Origin: Emiliania huxleyi CCMP1516
Taxonomy: Eukaryota > Haptophyta > Isochrysidales > Noelaerhabdaceae
Assembly: GCF_000372725.1 (NCBI RefSeq)
Contig: NW_005201392.1
Coordinates: forward strand, 1,133,568-1,197,567
Direction of reading: 5' to 3'
Length of the DNA stretch: 64,000 bases
Shown here: in pieces, positions 55,759 to 64,000 of the stretch
How the letters are laid out: each line of letters begins with the position of its first letter
Position numbering within the stretch: the first letter of the stretch is position 1
Notes under the pieces: model-generated
Seen by the model: the letters and a program-made list of their open reading frames with translations, nothing else
Told to the model about the DNA's origin: nothing
The model's database searches: none
Program-made: the position numbers and the translations under genes

Positions 55759-56209
55759 CTCCGGGACGGGGACCGCCGCCAGAGAGAGTTGTTTTGATTA
55801 ACTTTCTCGCGGGGCAACACATCAGCGAGGGAGGGCGAGAGACGATCGAGGGGTCCCGTACCATGCGGAATCGACCCTATCCAGTGCTCAAGAGGGCGGG
55901 GCGGGACGGGGTAGGGCGGGGCGGGGTGGGGTGGGGCGGGGCGGGCGCCGGAGTGGGAGTCGGATGGCGGTTTCTGTGGCGAGGGCGAGGGCCGGGCCGG
56001 ATGATCGGCATCGGGCCGCTGCTGGCAAGAGAGCCCTCTGAGAGCCCTGACCCTGACTGGGAGGATTAAATTCTTTTCTCGGCCTCGTGTTCTGAGAGTG
56101 ATTGGTAAGCCAAGAAATTTCCGGAAAGTGCCCTTCGGCCTCTCCAAAACAAGCACCGCGCTGGCCTCTGCTCTAAAGGTCAACCAGGGTGCAGTGGCCC
56201 TCGACAGTG
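55759..56209. other. Intergenic with repeat family A copy 3
   Basis: 55817-55892 matches 5128-5210. It is followed by a GGGGCGGGGTGGGG-type tandem run (55890-55950). Nothing else is supported. Confidence 0.5.
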
Positions 56210-58538
56210 ATGGATAGCAGCCGCGAGTGCACGGTCAGCCAGCAACTTGACGACGAGCAGCGGCCTCTCGCCCTCGCCAGCCTCCCGACCGATGCCCTCG
56301 CTCACATTTGCTCCCTCCTCCCGGCACCCGAGGACCTCTCGTGCGCCGAGCGCACCTCTCTGCACTTTCAAGAGGCCGTCGTGCGGGCGCTGCGTGCGAG
56401 GCGGTATGGCTTGCCGGCTCTCGACACGACTTGCGAGCCGTCGTGGACGCAGGCGGCCCTCTGGGAGGAGAGGCGGGACCGGGTGCCGGCACAGCCGATC
56501 GCTGTCGGCTTCTCGCACGTCACGTTCGTGGATGACTCGGGACGCCTCCTCTCCTGCGGGACCGAGGACTTCGATGCCGGCGTCGACCGGCCCGGCCTGC
56601 TGGGTCACGGCGAAGGTGTCCGGCGGCTGGCGCAGCCGACTCGCCTGCCCGTCACTGGGCAGCGCGTGCGGTTCCGGTCCGTGTCGTCGGGCGTGGCGCA
56701 CACGCTCGCAGTGAGCGAGCGGGGCGATGTCTTCGCATGGGGAGCGCCGGCGCCGGCTCCGCCTCTTTGTTGATTCGTGAGATCAGTCGTCGGTATTAAT
56801 TCATAGGCATCGGGGCTCGGGGCCGGCTCGGACTCGGCAAATGAAGACCCTCGCCACGCGCATGTCGAGGACGCGTCCACGACACGTCCACGGCACGTCT
56901 CCGTAGGGGAGGAGGAGGACCGCGCCTCGCCGACCATCGTCGCAGTCGGCTCCGAGAGCCGTGCAGTCGCCGTCTCGGCGGGCGGCGCGCACACAGCCTC
57001 GCCGGCGAGGCCCGTTTGCTTATTTGTTGATCCGCTGCGGAGTTGTGAATAGGCGCACACAGCCTCGCCCTCACGGCGGAGGGGCACGTCTGGAGCTTCG
57101 GCGACGGCTCTCTCCCCTCCAGATGCTCAATAGCTCTCCCCCGCACTACCCACCTCTCCTCTCAACTCTGCTCTTGTGGCAAGCACTCTGGACGGCACGC
57201 ACACGGCTGCAGTCCACTGTATCCGCTGCCGTCCACCGAATCCGCTGCCACGCCCTTGGCTGCCTGTGTCACCACGTGCTACCCACATAGGCGCTCTCGG
57301 CCAGCTGGGCCACGGCGACCTCTCGAGCCAGCTGCGGCCAAAGAGGATCGAGGACCTGCGTTGGTCGCGCGGCAGCGCCCTCTCTGCCTCCACCGCCCCT
57401 TTCTTGGTTGCGGGCCACAGCGGTGTTGGTAAGCCGAGGCGTAGGCACCGCCATCTCCGCCTGCGTCGTCCACAGCCTCGTCGCAACGTCGGACGGCGCC
57501 GCCTACTCCTTCGGGCACGGCAACAGCGGCAGGCTCGGCCACGGCGACACCGCGCGGCAGCCGTCGCCAAGACGCATCGGCGGGTTGCGCTCGGAGCACA
57601 TCTCGGCGCTAATTAAGGGAGGCCACCGTTTGTCGTTGGAACGACTCACGGCAGGCGTCTGATGCAGGCGGTCGCTGCCGGCGCAAGGCACAGCCTGGCC
57701 CTCTCCTCGGGCGGCAGCGTGTTCAGCTTCGGGTGGGGCGTGTGCGGGCAGCGGGGGCGCGGGCGACAGGGTGGCGTGTTGGTTGGTGGCTCATTAGTGG
57801 CAGTGATGAATAGGCATCTGGAGCACTGGCGGTGAGGTTCGCGTCTCGTTCGCGAGCGACTCAGCGTGAGTGAGTGAACAACAGGCAGCTCGGCCACGGA
57901 GACAAGCGGAGCAGGCTCGTGCCCGAGAGGATCTGCGGCGCGCTGGCGGCGGTGCGGGCGGTTGCGGTCTCTGCGGGGTGCGAGCACAGCTTGGTGCTGG
58001 CGGCGGGCGGGGCCGTCTACTCGTTTGGCTACGGGAGCCACGGGAGGCTCGGACACGGCGACGAGGAGGCCCGCTGCAACGCCACGCCTGCCCGCCCCCC
58101 CTTCCCCGCCCCGCCACGGGCACCCCCTCCCTCCGCCACCAGCCCCCCGGAGCACGGCGGAGCGGCAGACTGCACTCGCGGCGAGCTCACTGAGGGCAGC
58201 TCACTGAGGGCAGCTCGCTGGGGGCGAACCAGTGTCGCGGACGCTTTGAGGCTCGCGGCAGAAGGCGCTGTCCCCCCGCCCTGGCGCAGGAGCGACTCGA
58301 GCCGCAGCCGATCGCGAGCTTGGGCGGCGGCCGCACCGTTGGCGCGGGCCAGTATGGCCTCGCCGCCTATTCGGTGGCGTCCACCGCCAGCGGCGACGCC
58401 TTTGCCTTCGGATGTGGCGAGGACGACGCGCTCGGTGTGGGTGCGCGTTCGGAGAACTTGCTGAGGCCGCGGCGGTACCCGCATCTGCGGCTTGCTGGAG
58501 AGGGGCGAACGGAGGAGTCGCCGCGAGAGTGCTGTTGA
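56210..58538 (+). CDS. F-box / RCC1-repeat protein
   Basis: Exon 1 (ATG 56210) opens with an F-box-like helix set (LASLPTDALAHICSLLPAPE then DLSCAERTSLHFQEAV) and a first RCC1 unit (VSSGVAHTLAVSERGDVFAW). Later exons read GARGRLGLGEEEDRASPTIV, GGAHSLALTAEGHVWSFGDG, ALGQLGHGDLSSQLRPKRIE, VVHSLVATSDGAAYSFGHGN, AVAAGARHSLALSSGGSVFS, CGQLGHGDKRSRLVPERICG, CEHSLVLAAGGAVYSFGYGS and a final ASTASGDAFAFGCGEDD. Together they form an RCC1 beta-propeller. F-box plus RCC1 proteins usually present substrates to an SCF ubiquitin ligase. The first junction (about 56742-56807) is unresolved. Several introns repeat the next exon; the one ending at 57050 repeats GCGCACACAGCCTCGCC. Confidence 0.8.
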
Positions 58539-58637
58539 CGGGTACACCCAGAGGAAAACTGTCTCATTGTGCGAGGCCGAGGGGGGCGGCTCGGCTCTGA
58601 TGAGATGCCCCCACCCCGAAGACGCTTTTTTGAGACA

Positions 58638-58712
58638 CGGGTGTACTCGCCGAGGGCATCGCGCCGAAAACCCCGCGCATTCCGCCCCAGCAGAGGCTGC
58701 AGCCGATGCGCA
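58638..58712 (-). repeat. Interspersed repeat family E, copy 2
   Basis: Inverted match to 29482-29559 over about 75 bp. Confidence 0.75.
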
Positions 58713-58864
58713 AGCTACACCACTGTAAGAATGGTGACTATATAAGCGTGGGTGGGCTTGCTTGCTCCCTCAGCGAGCGGGTTCTTTACCAGGTTGCAAC
58801 ACCTGTTCCGCACACTGCTGTGAACGCTGCTGGTTGCCGCCGGTTGAGCAGCACCCCGTCCCCA

Positions 58865-59190
58865 TCCCAAGCTGCAGAAACGAGCTTTTAGTGCTTATGA
58901 GCATAAGCACTGGATTCTCATGCGCGCGGAGCGCGCCGGTGCTCTACCCGGACGCTGCAGAACACGCGCGGAGCGCGCCGCTGCATGGGTAGGCGCGGAG
59001 CGCCGCCACTCGAGATTGGGCCTGTGGGTGGGCCGATTGGTTCCAGCGTGTGAGTCAAACTCTTAATAGAAATCGCATCTAGCCCTCCACAACCCTCAAA
59101 ATTTTCTTCGGGGCGCGCTCCGCGCGCGGCGCTCCGCGCCTACTCCTTGAGCGTCATAGGCACTGGTTCGCACATGTTCTGCAGCTTGGG
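58865..59190 (-). mobile_element. MITE family B, full copy
   Basis: 326 bp with perfect 14-bp terminal inverted repeats (CCCAAGCTGCAGAA ... TTCTGCAGCTTGGG). Flanks TCCCAT and TCCCCAT could be an imperfect target duplication. Internal GCGCGGAGCGCGCC units occur several times. Copies are at 41465-41791 and, partially, 19374-19501. Confidence 0.8.
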
Positions 59191-59240
59191 TCCCCATCCA
59201 GGTTGTTGGTTGCTGCCCCAGGTCCCGCACTATGTAGGTG

Positions 59241-59369
59241 CACTGCTTCAGCAGCGTACACCTTGATCCTGTACCGTGTTTGTTATATAAACCCCCCCAA
59301 TGAACACACCAGTGAGGGAGGGCGAGACGATCGAGGGGTCCCGTACCATGCGGAATCGACCCTATCCCA
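59241..59369 (+). repeat. Interspersed repeat family A, copy 4
   Basis: Very close to 5071-5200 through CCGTGTTTGTTAT, the C-run and GAACACACCAGTGAGGGAGG. Confidence 0.85.
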
Positions 59370-59454
59370 CCAGTGCAACAGTGCGGGTGGAATGCCCCGT
59401 TCTCAGTGCTTGTTCGGGTACGTGGCTCGCACGTCCCTTCGAGTCGCTGTGTCC

Positions 59455-59760
59455 CGTCCACGTCGCCCGTCGGTCGGCAAAGCCGACGACCTATGGTGCA
59501 ATACAGGCCGCTCGTAGGGGAGGCCGCAAAGATGCGCGAGGCCGGCGTAAATAAGTTGAGCCTCTTGGCGGCCAGCTCGAGCACCTCCCCCTTGGTGTCG
59601 GGTCGCGCGACCTTTTTGCCGACCTCCGAGCCCAGATAGCGCACCGTGATCCTCGTCGGCATCCGCGCGGGGTTGCCCTGCTGCCGGCCCCTGGCGGCCC
59701 GCCACGTAGTAGGTGCGACGTGCCCGCCGAAACATCGGTTCAAAACGACGTCACAGCGCC
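59455..59760 (-). pseudogene. Protein-domain fragment inside a repeat element
   Basis: The minus frame from ATG at 59662 reads MPTRITVRYLGSEVGKKVAR, PDTKGEVLELAAKRLNL and SRIFAASPTSGLYCTIGRRL. This has the pattern of a ubiquitin-fold, KHA or doublecortin-like domain, but I cannot name the family. Frames before and after are not continuous with a gene, so it is probably a captured exon. Confidence 0.4.
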
Positions 59761-60236
59761 AATTCGGCCCCCGTCTTCGGCTCGCTCCGCTCGCCGGTGA
59801 GTTGGTTGGTTGCTGGCAGCACCCCAGCACCGGGGGGTCCTGAGAGCTGTTGGTTGCCGCTCGATTCACAGCACAGTGCGGAACAGGTGTTGCAACCTGG
59901 TAAAGAACCGGCTCGCAGCCGGGAGGGAGCAAAAATGCAAGAATTAACGTGTGTGTACAGGCTGTACAGCTGTACGCCCCTAAAGCCGTACAGCGGTCAA
60001 ACGCCGTCAAAAGCCGCGCAGCTATCGCCGCTAAGCTAGGGCTGGGTCGAGGACAGACACGTCCCCACCTTTGCAGGATTTTGCAAAAGCGAGGGGGGAG
60101 GGCGCATCGCTGCGCGGAGAGGGCTGGGCACAGGGCACAGGGGATCTCTCTCGCATAGGATATGCACTCGGCGGCACGAGGGCAAGGCTGGGCGTCCTAT
60201 GTTTGTGCTCCCCCCCGGACCCCTCGCTCTCGGGCA

Positions 60237-61112
60237 CTAACCATCTGACCACTCATCGACGGGGCTTGGCGAGCGGCCGCGCTGCGGGGTAGGGCTGGTG
60301 AGAATGGGCTCTGGCCACTCGCCCGTGCGGTTGTAACCCCGCATCTGTCGGACAGAGGCCTCGACCGCCCCTCGCGGCAAGCTCTCGAGCATCTCGAGCA
60401 GCTCGCCCGCCGCCATCGCCGCCTCGAACTGCTCCCTCATGCCGAGCGCGCCGCATACCCTGCGGACCGCCTCCTGCTGCACCTCGTCCGGCGTATCGGT
60501 TTCATAGCCGGACGAGTCAGCGGAGGCGGCCCGCTTGGCGGGCGGAGAGTCGGGCGACGGCGAGCGCGACTGGCGCGAGGGCCCGCTGCCGCGCGCGGAC
60601 AGCGCGTTCTTGTCAACGAGGCGGGGTCCATCATCGGCACGGCCCCTGGCACCGCGGCCCTTGCCGCGCTGCTGCTGCCCACGCTTCCTGCCCGGGTTAG
60701 GGACAGTGAAGGAGCAGCCGCGCACTCCGCCGCCGCTGGGCGGCGGCGGCACGCGCGCGGCGGCGGCCGGGCCCGCAGGCGCGGCGGGCTGGCCACCCGC
60801 GGTGGCACCCTGCGGCTGCGATGCGGCTGCGGCGGCGTACGTCTTGGGCGCCGGCTCCGCGGCTGGCGGCGCGGCGGCAGGGGCGGGCGGCGCCCGAGGG
60901 CTCGCGCTCGCAGGCGGCTCCGTGGCCTGCGCCTGCCGCTCGTGGCGCACAGCTCGCTCGAGCTGCGAGTGCGGGTGCAGCTGTACGATGACGTCGCCGC
61001 TCTGCGTCGCGGTGAAGGAGCCACCTCGCCAGTGTTGTGCGACGGCGTTCGTAGAATTCTTTTTCTCAAGGACGCTACCCGGTGGCATAAAGTCCCACTC
61101 GAAGGTCGTCAT
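60237..61112 (-). CDS. Ala/Pro-rich, SR-like low-complexity protein
   Basis: A single open frame from MTTFEWDFMPPGSVLEKKNS (ATG 61112; the frame itself is open further upstream). It contains a short hydrophobic patch GGSFTATQSGDVIVQLHPHS, a long Ala/Pro region (APPAPAAAPPAAEPAP), a basic stretch (GRKRGQQQRGKGRGARGRAD), an SR-like run (GPSRQSRSPSPDSPPAKRAA) and a helical end (EAVRRVCGALGMREQFEAAM then ELLEMLESLPRG, SPVDEWSDG). It is probably nuclear and RNA-associated, which is inference. It is head-to-head with the exchanger gene, about 275 bp between starts. Confidence 0.55.
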   Translation of the reverse strand: MTTFEWDFMPPGSVLEKKNSTNAVAQHWRGGSFTATQSGDVIVQLHPHSQLERAVRHERQAQATEPPASASPRAPPAPAAAPPAAEPAPKTYAAAAASQPQGATAGGQPAAPAGPAAAARVPPPPSGGGVRGCSFTVPNPGRKRGQQQRGKGRGARGRADDGPRLVDKNALSARGSGPSRQSRSPSPDSPPAKRAASADSSGYETDTPDEVQQEAVRRVCGALGMREQFEAAMAAGELLEMLESLPRGAVEASVRQMRGYNRTGEWPEPILTSPTPQRGRSPSPVDEWSDG

Positions 61113-61386
61113 CGATGGCCTCTTAGACTTACACCACTTATCCCACAGCACATCCGCCGGCGATCCTTCCGCGTCGGCGCAGCAAAGACCTGAACGCTCG
61201 GCTGACACTCGACTCTTGATGCACGCGCACCCGGCGGGTACAAATAGCACCGCGTGCTCTCCGGCTGAGCCGAGAAAGTGGGGCTGGTGTTCCGATTCTC
61301 ACCCGGCCACACCACCACAGGCGACAAGGCGAAGGCTGGTCCGAAAAACCAGTTCGCGCTGCACGAGGTGCCGCGCCGCATTGTAC

Positions 61387-63773
61387 ATGACGTGCAGCGC
61401 GGCTCTGCTCGCCGCGACGGCGGCCGAGGATCGGTGCGCGTACGTGCAGGCCAACTGCACTGAGGTTGGCAACGCGTACTTTGGCTCGTACGTCGAGCAC
61501 TGGCACTGCACCTTTGGCGAGTCGCCCATGGCGCTGCTGCCGCTCGGTGTGTGGCTGGCGATGCTGATCGCGGCGCTGTGCAGCACGGCGGACACCTTCC
61601 TCATCCCGCAGCTGAGCTACATCTCCACCTACCTGCGGCTCAAGCCCGACGTCGCGGGCGTCACCCTCCTCGCGTTTGGAAACGGCGCGCCCGACGTCTT
61701 CACAGGGATCGCCGTCGCGACGGCGCACCCCGAGGAGGTAGACTTCTCCTTGCTGCTGGCCGACCTCGTGGGCGGCTCCATCTTCATCATGACGGTCGTC
61801 GTCGGCGCTGTCGTGTGGGTCCGCTGCACTCTCCACCCCCACCCTGCACCCTGCACCTCTTGCACCTCTTGCACCTCCACGCCCTGCACCTCCACCCTCC
61901 ACACTGCACCATCCACCCTCCACACTGCACCATCCTCCACACTGCACCCTCCACCCTCCCCCAGGTCGCGGCGAGCCACTCGCCCGGGTGGCGGCTGAGC
62001 CGGATGCCGTTCTACCGCGACACGATCTCCTTCTTCGTCGCGATCACGCTCGTGCTCGCCGTGGCGTCGAACGGCGTGGTCCGCCCCTGGGAGGGCGTCT
62101 TTTTCCTCCTTAACTACCTCTTCTACGTCGCCCTCGTCATCGCGATCCGGTACTACATACAGCCCTGCTGGCCGGAGGACACCTTCGGCGTCTACCTGCG
62201 CGGCAAGGCGCAGCCCGTCCTCCAGCGCGCGGAGCCAGCGCTGCGCGCCATCAGCCGCCGCGCCACGCCGCTCGCGAGGGGCGCGGCAGAGCGCGCGAAG
62301 CCAATCGCCCGGCAGGTGCGTCACCGCGCCTCCCGCGCCTCCTCCTTCTTCAGCGCGGCGGGGCAAGGCCTGCTCGCGCAGGGCAGCAGCGTCGCCGGCG
62401 CGCCGCCGCCGCTCGCCGCCCCCGCGCCTCCGCTCGTCGCCTCGCCGCCCGTCGCCTCGCCGCTCGTCGCGTCGCCGCTCGTCTCCTCCACGCCGCTGCT
62501 CGCCGCTCCGGCAGCCGCCCCAGGCCGGGGTCCGTCGAGGCCGGCGTCCCCTCGCGGCGTGAGCCCGACGCCGCCGCGGCAGGTGGAGATGGTCCCGGAG
62601 CAGGCGCCGCCGCGCTTGGACGGCAGTGAGGCGCCGGAGCGCGGGACGCCGCACGTGGCGCCGGAGAGCGGCACCGCGCCGCTGGTGGCGAGCGGCGCGT
62701 CCGCCCTCGGTCTCGGAGGGGGGGGCGGCAACGGCGGCGCGGCGCGTCCTGTGGCGGCGCATGCGGTGTGTGGGGAGGAGGCTGAGCGCGGCGGCGGGCT
62801 CAGCGCGGTTCAGGTTGCGGTGGCGGTGGCGCAGGGGGAGGATCCGACCAACGACAACGGCGGGCGGCTGATGGGCTCGGGTGGCGCGGCGGCGGAGGCG
62901 GCGGAGGAGGAGCGCTGCCCGATGGCAGGGCTCGAGTGGGACGCAGGTGCATCGCGGCTGTCAAAGGCCCTCTGGCTCCTCGAGTGGCCCCTGTCGGTGC
63001 TGCGGTGGGCAACCATCCCGACGGATTCGGAGTGGGACGCGCGCCGCCGCTGGACCGCCGCCACGCCGCCGTTCGCCGCCGTCCTCCTCCTCGTTCGCTT
63101 CTCGGGCGGTGTGGGCGACGCGGCGGCTGCGCGCGCGGGGCCGCTCCCACTGCTGCTGCTGCTGCCGCTCTGCTGCGCGCCGCTCCCCTACGCGCTGTGG
63201 AGGCTAACCCGCGACGACGTGCCGCCGGCGTGGCAGCCGGCCCTCGTCGTGACGGGCTTTTGCTTCTCCATCGTCTGGCTCGACCTCGTCGCTACCGAGG
63301 TGGTAGCCCTCATCGAGACGGCGGGCTTCCTGCTCGGCATCTCGACCTCCATCCTCGGGCTCACCGTCATCGCGATCGGCAACTCGGCGGGCGACCTCGT
63401 CTCTGACATTGCCGCCGCCAAGGGGGGCGAGGCGAAGATGGCCGTGGCGGCCTGCTTCGGCTCGCCGCTCCTCATGAACATCATCGGCGCCGGCGCGTCG
63501 CTCACGGTGCGCGCAATCATGACGGGCGGCGCCGACACCGAGTCGTCCGTCTCGCAAGTCTGCCGCATCGCCTACCTCTTCCTCTACACCGCCCTCTTCT
63601 CTCACATGGTCGTCTTTCCGCTCGGCGGCTACTCCGCCTCGCGCGGCTACGCCGTCTACCTCTTCGCGCTGTACGCGGTCTTTATGCTGCTCGCGCTGCT
63701 TGCCGAGAGCCGGAAGCTGGGCGACTTCCTCTGCCCGGCCTCGTCGCCCTGCCCGCCGCCCGTGGAGGGATAG
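61387..63773 (+). CDS. Cation/Ca2+ exchanger, NCLX/CCX (SLC24/SLC8B1) type
   Basis: Two exons (61387-61818, 61965-63773) give 746 aa. A signal or anchor precedes a Cys-containing lumenal stretch. The first alpha repeat is GVTLLAFGNGAPDVFTGIAV, the second GLTVIAIGNSAGDLVSDIAA with MAVAACFGSPLLMNIIGAG; the paired GN[GS]A(P/G)D motifs carry the cation-binding Asn and Asp. Between the two membrane halves is a long Pro/Ala/Gly-rich cytosolic loop (about residues 220-520), longer than usual. The family exchanges Ca2+ for Na+, K+, Li+ or H+ across internal or plasma membranes. In a calcifying alga this would matter for Ca2+ handling (inference). The intron is a CACCCTCCACACTGCAC-type tandem repeat. 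Confidence 0.9.
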
Positions 63774-64000
63774 CTCGTGCGTGGTGGACGCGGTGCTCTG
63801 GGTGTCGGGCCGGGCGGGGGTGGGTGTGGGGAGGGGGGGGGGGGGGGTAAAGATGTGTGCCGAGTTGAATATTTTGTTCAAGACCTCAACTGGCGTTTAT
63901 TTTTGCTTGGCCGGGTATCATGCCGGGGTAGGTAGGGTAGGGTCTGGGCCCTCCCGTCGGGTTTTTCCCTCTCTTCAAGCTGGAATTTTCAGAAAAAGAA
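63774..64000. other. 3' flank of the exchanger gene
   Basis: G-run at 63831-63847 and TAGG-type short repeats at 63928-63943. No feature supported. Confidence 0.45.

Larger units (their letters stand above)
58757..59937. mobile_element. Nested element cluster bounded by about 100-bp inverted repeats
   Basis: The left end (58757-58855, containing GTTCTTTACCAGGTTGCAAC then ACCTGTTCCGCAC) reappears inverted at about 59830-59937 (GTGCGGAACAGGTGTTGCAA then CCTGGTAAAGAAC). Between them lie a complete MITE (58865-59190), repeat family A copy 4 (59241-59369) and a protein-coding fragment (59455-59760). No transposase is seen. It resembles a foldback or non-autonomous element that has collected other repeats and a host exon. 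Confidence 0.6.

Overview
The window is GC-rich nuclear DNA from a single-celled alga. Nearly every recognisable gene is split by short introns, introns begin with GC about as often as with GT, and the sequence carries CA/GT microsatellites, short interspersed repeats and long proline-rich secreted-protein arrays. An RBR ubiquitin ligase, Ran, UAP56, PDE6-delta and mitochondrial-carrier genes make it eukaryotic. A plastid-type phosphate translocator, an SsuA/THI5-like fusion and a bacterial-type QueA point to a photosynthetic protist. A haptophyte such as Emiliania/Gephyrocapsa fits best, but this is inference, not a database match. There are three N gaps (13239-13517, 32569-32668, 51813-51912).

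Layout. 0-4.4 kb: 3' end of a UAP56/SUB2 helicase, then on the minus strand a TPR-phytanoyl-CoA-dioxygenase fusion. 4.4-7.2 kb: repeat land with two inverted-repeat elements. 7.2-14.1 kb: a phosphatase fragment, a C2H2 protein, a GT61-like glycosyltransferase and a Pro/Gln-rich protein with a C-terminal WW domain. 15-21.5 kb: a plastid translocator head-to-head with Ran, a Gln-rich ORF and an RBR ligase. 22.9-25.8 kb: a mitochondrial carrier and a WW-domain protein, both minus strand. 25.8-31 kb: mostly repeats. 31-37.7 kb: a very large gene encoding SsuA/THI5 (NMT1), FolD and pterin-carbinolamine-dehydratase domains, followed within about 55 nt by QueA, the SAM:tRNA ribosyltransferase-isomerase of queuosine synthesis. 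39.2-41.4 kb: a UBL-WD40 protein. 43.7-44.5 kb: a UPF0126 membrane protein. 47.6-48.6 kb: a PDE6-delta homologue. 49.9-55.8 kb: a secreted VWD-like/proline-rich protein. 56.2-58.5 kb: an F-box/RCC1 protein. 58.7-59.9 kb: nested mobile-element remnants. 60.2-63.8 kb: a low-complexity protein head-to-head with an NCLX-type cation/Ca2+ exchanger.

The most striking signal is in the introns. In most genes that I could reassemble by reading frame, the first bases of the intron copy the first bases of the downstream exon (AG|GCxxx ... AG|GCxxx), sometimes over 12-30 nt and sometimes visible at the protein level. In other introns the end of the upstream exon is copied at the intron's 3' end. This is the footprint expected if introns arose by duplication of an AGGY-containing exon segment or by insertion with target-site duplication (introner-like). 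Many of these introns also carry CCGAGA-type tandem repeats. The second theme is vitamin/tRNA-modification chemistry fused or packed together (thiamine-type NMT1, folate FolD, pterin PCD, QueA). The third is a set of short interspersed inverted-repeat families with perfect or near-perfect hairpins.
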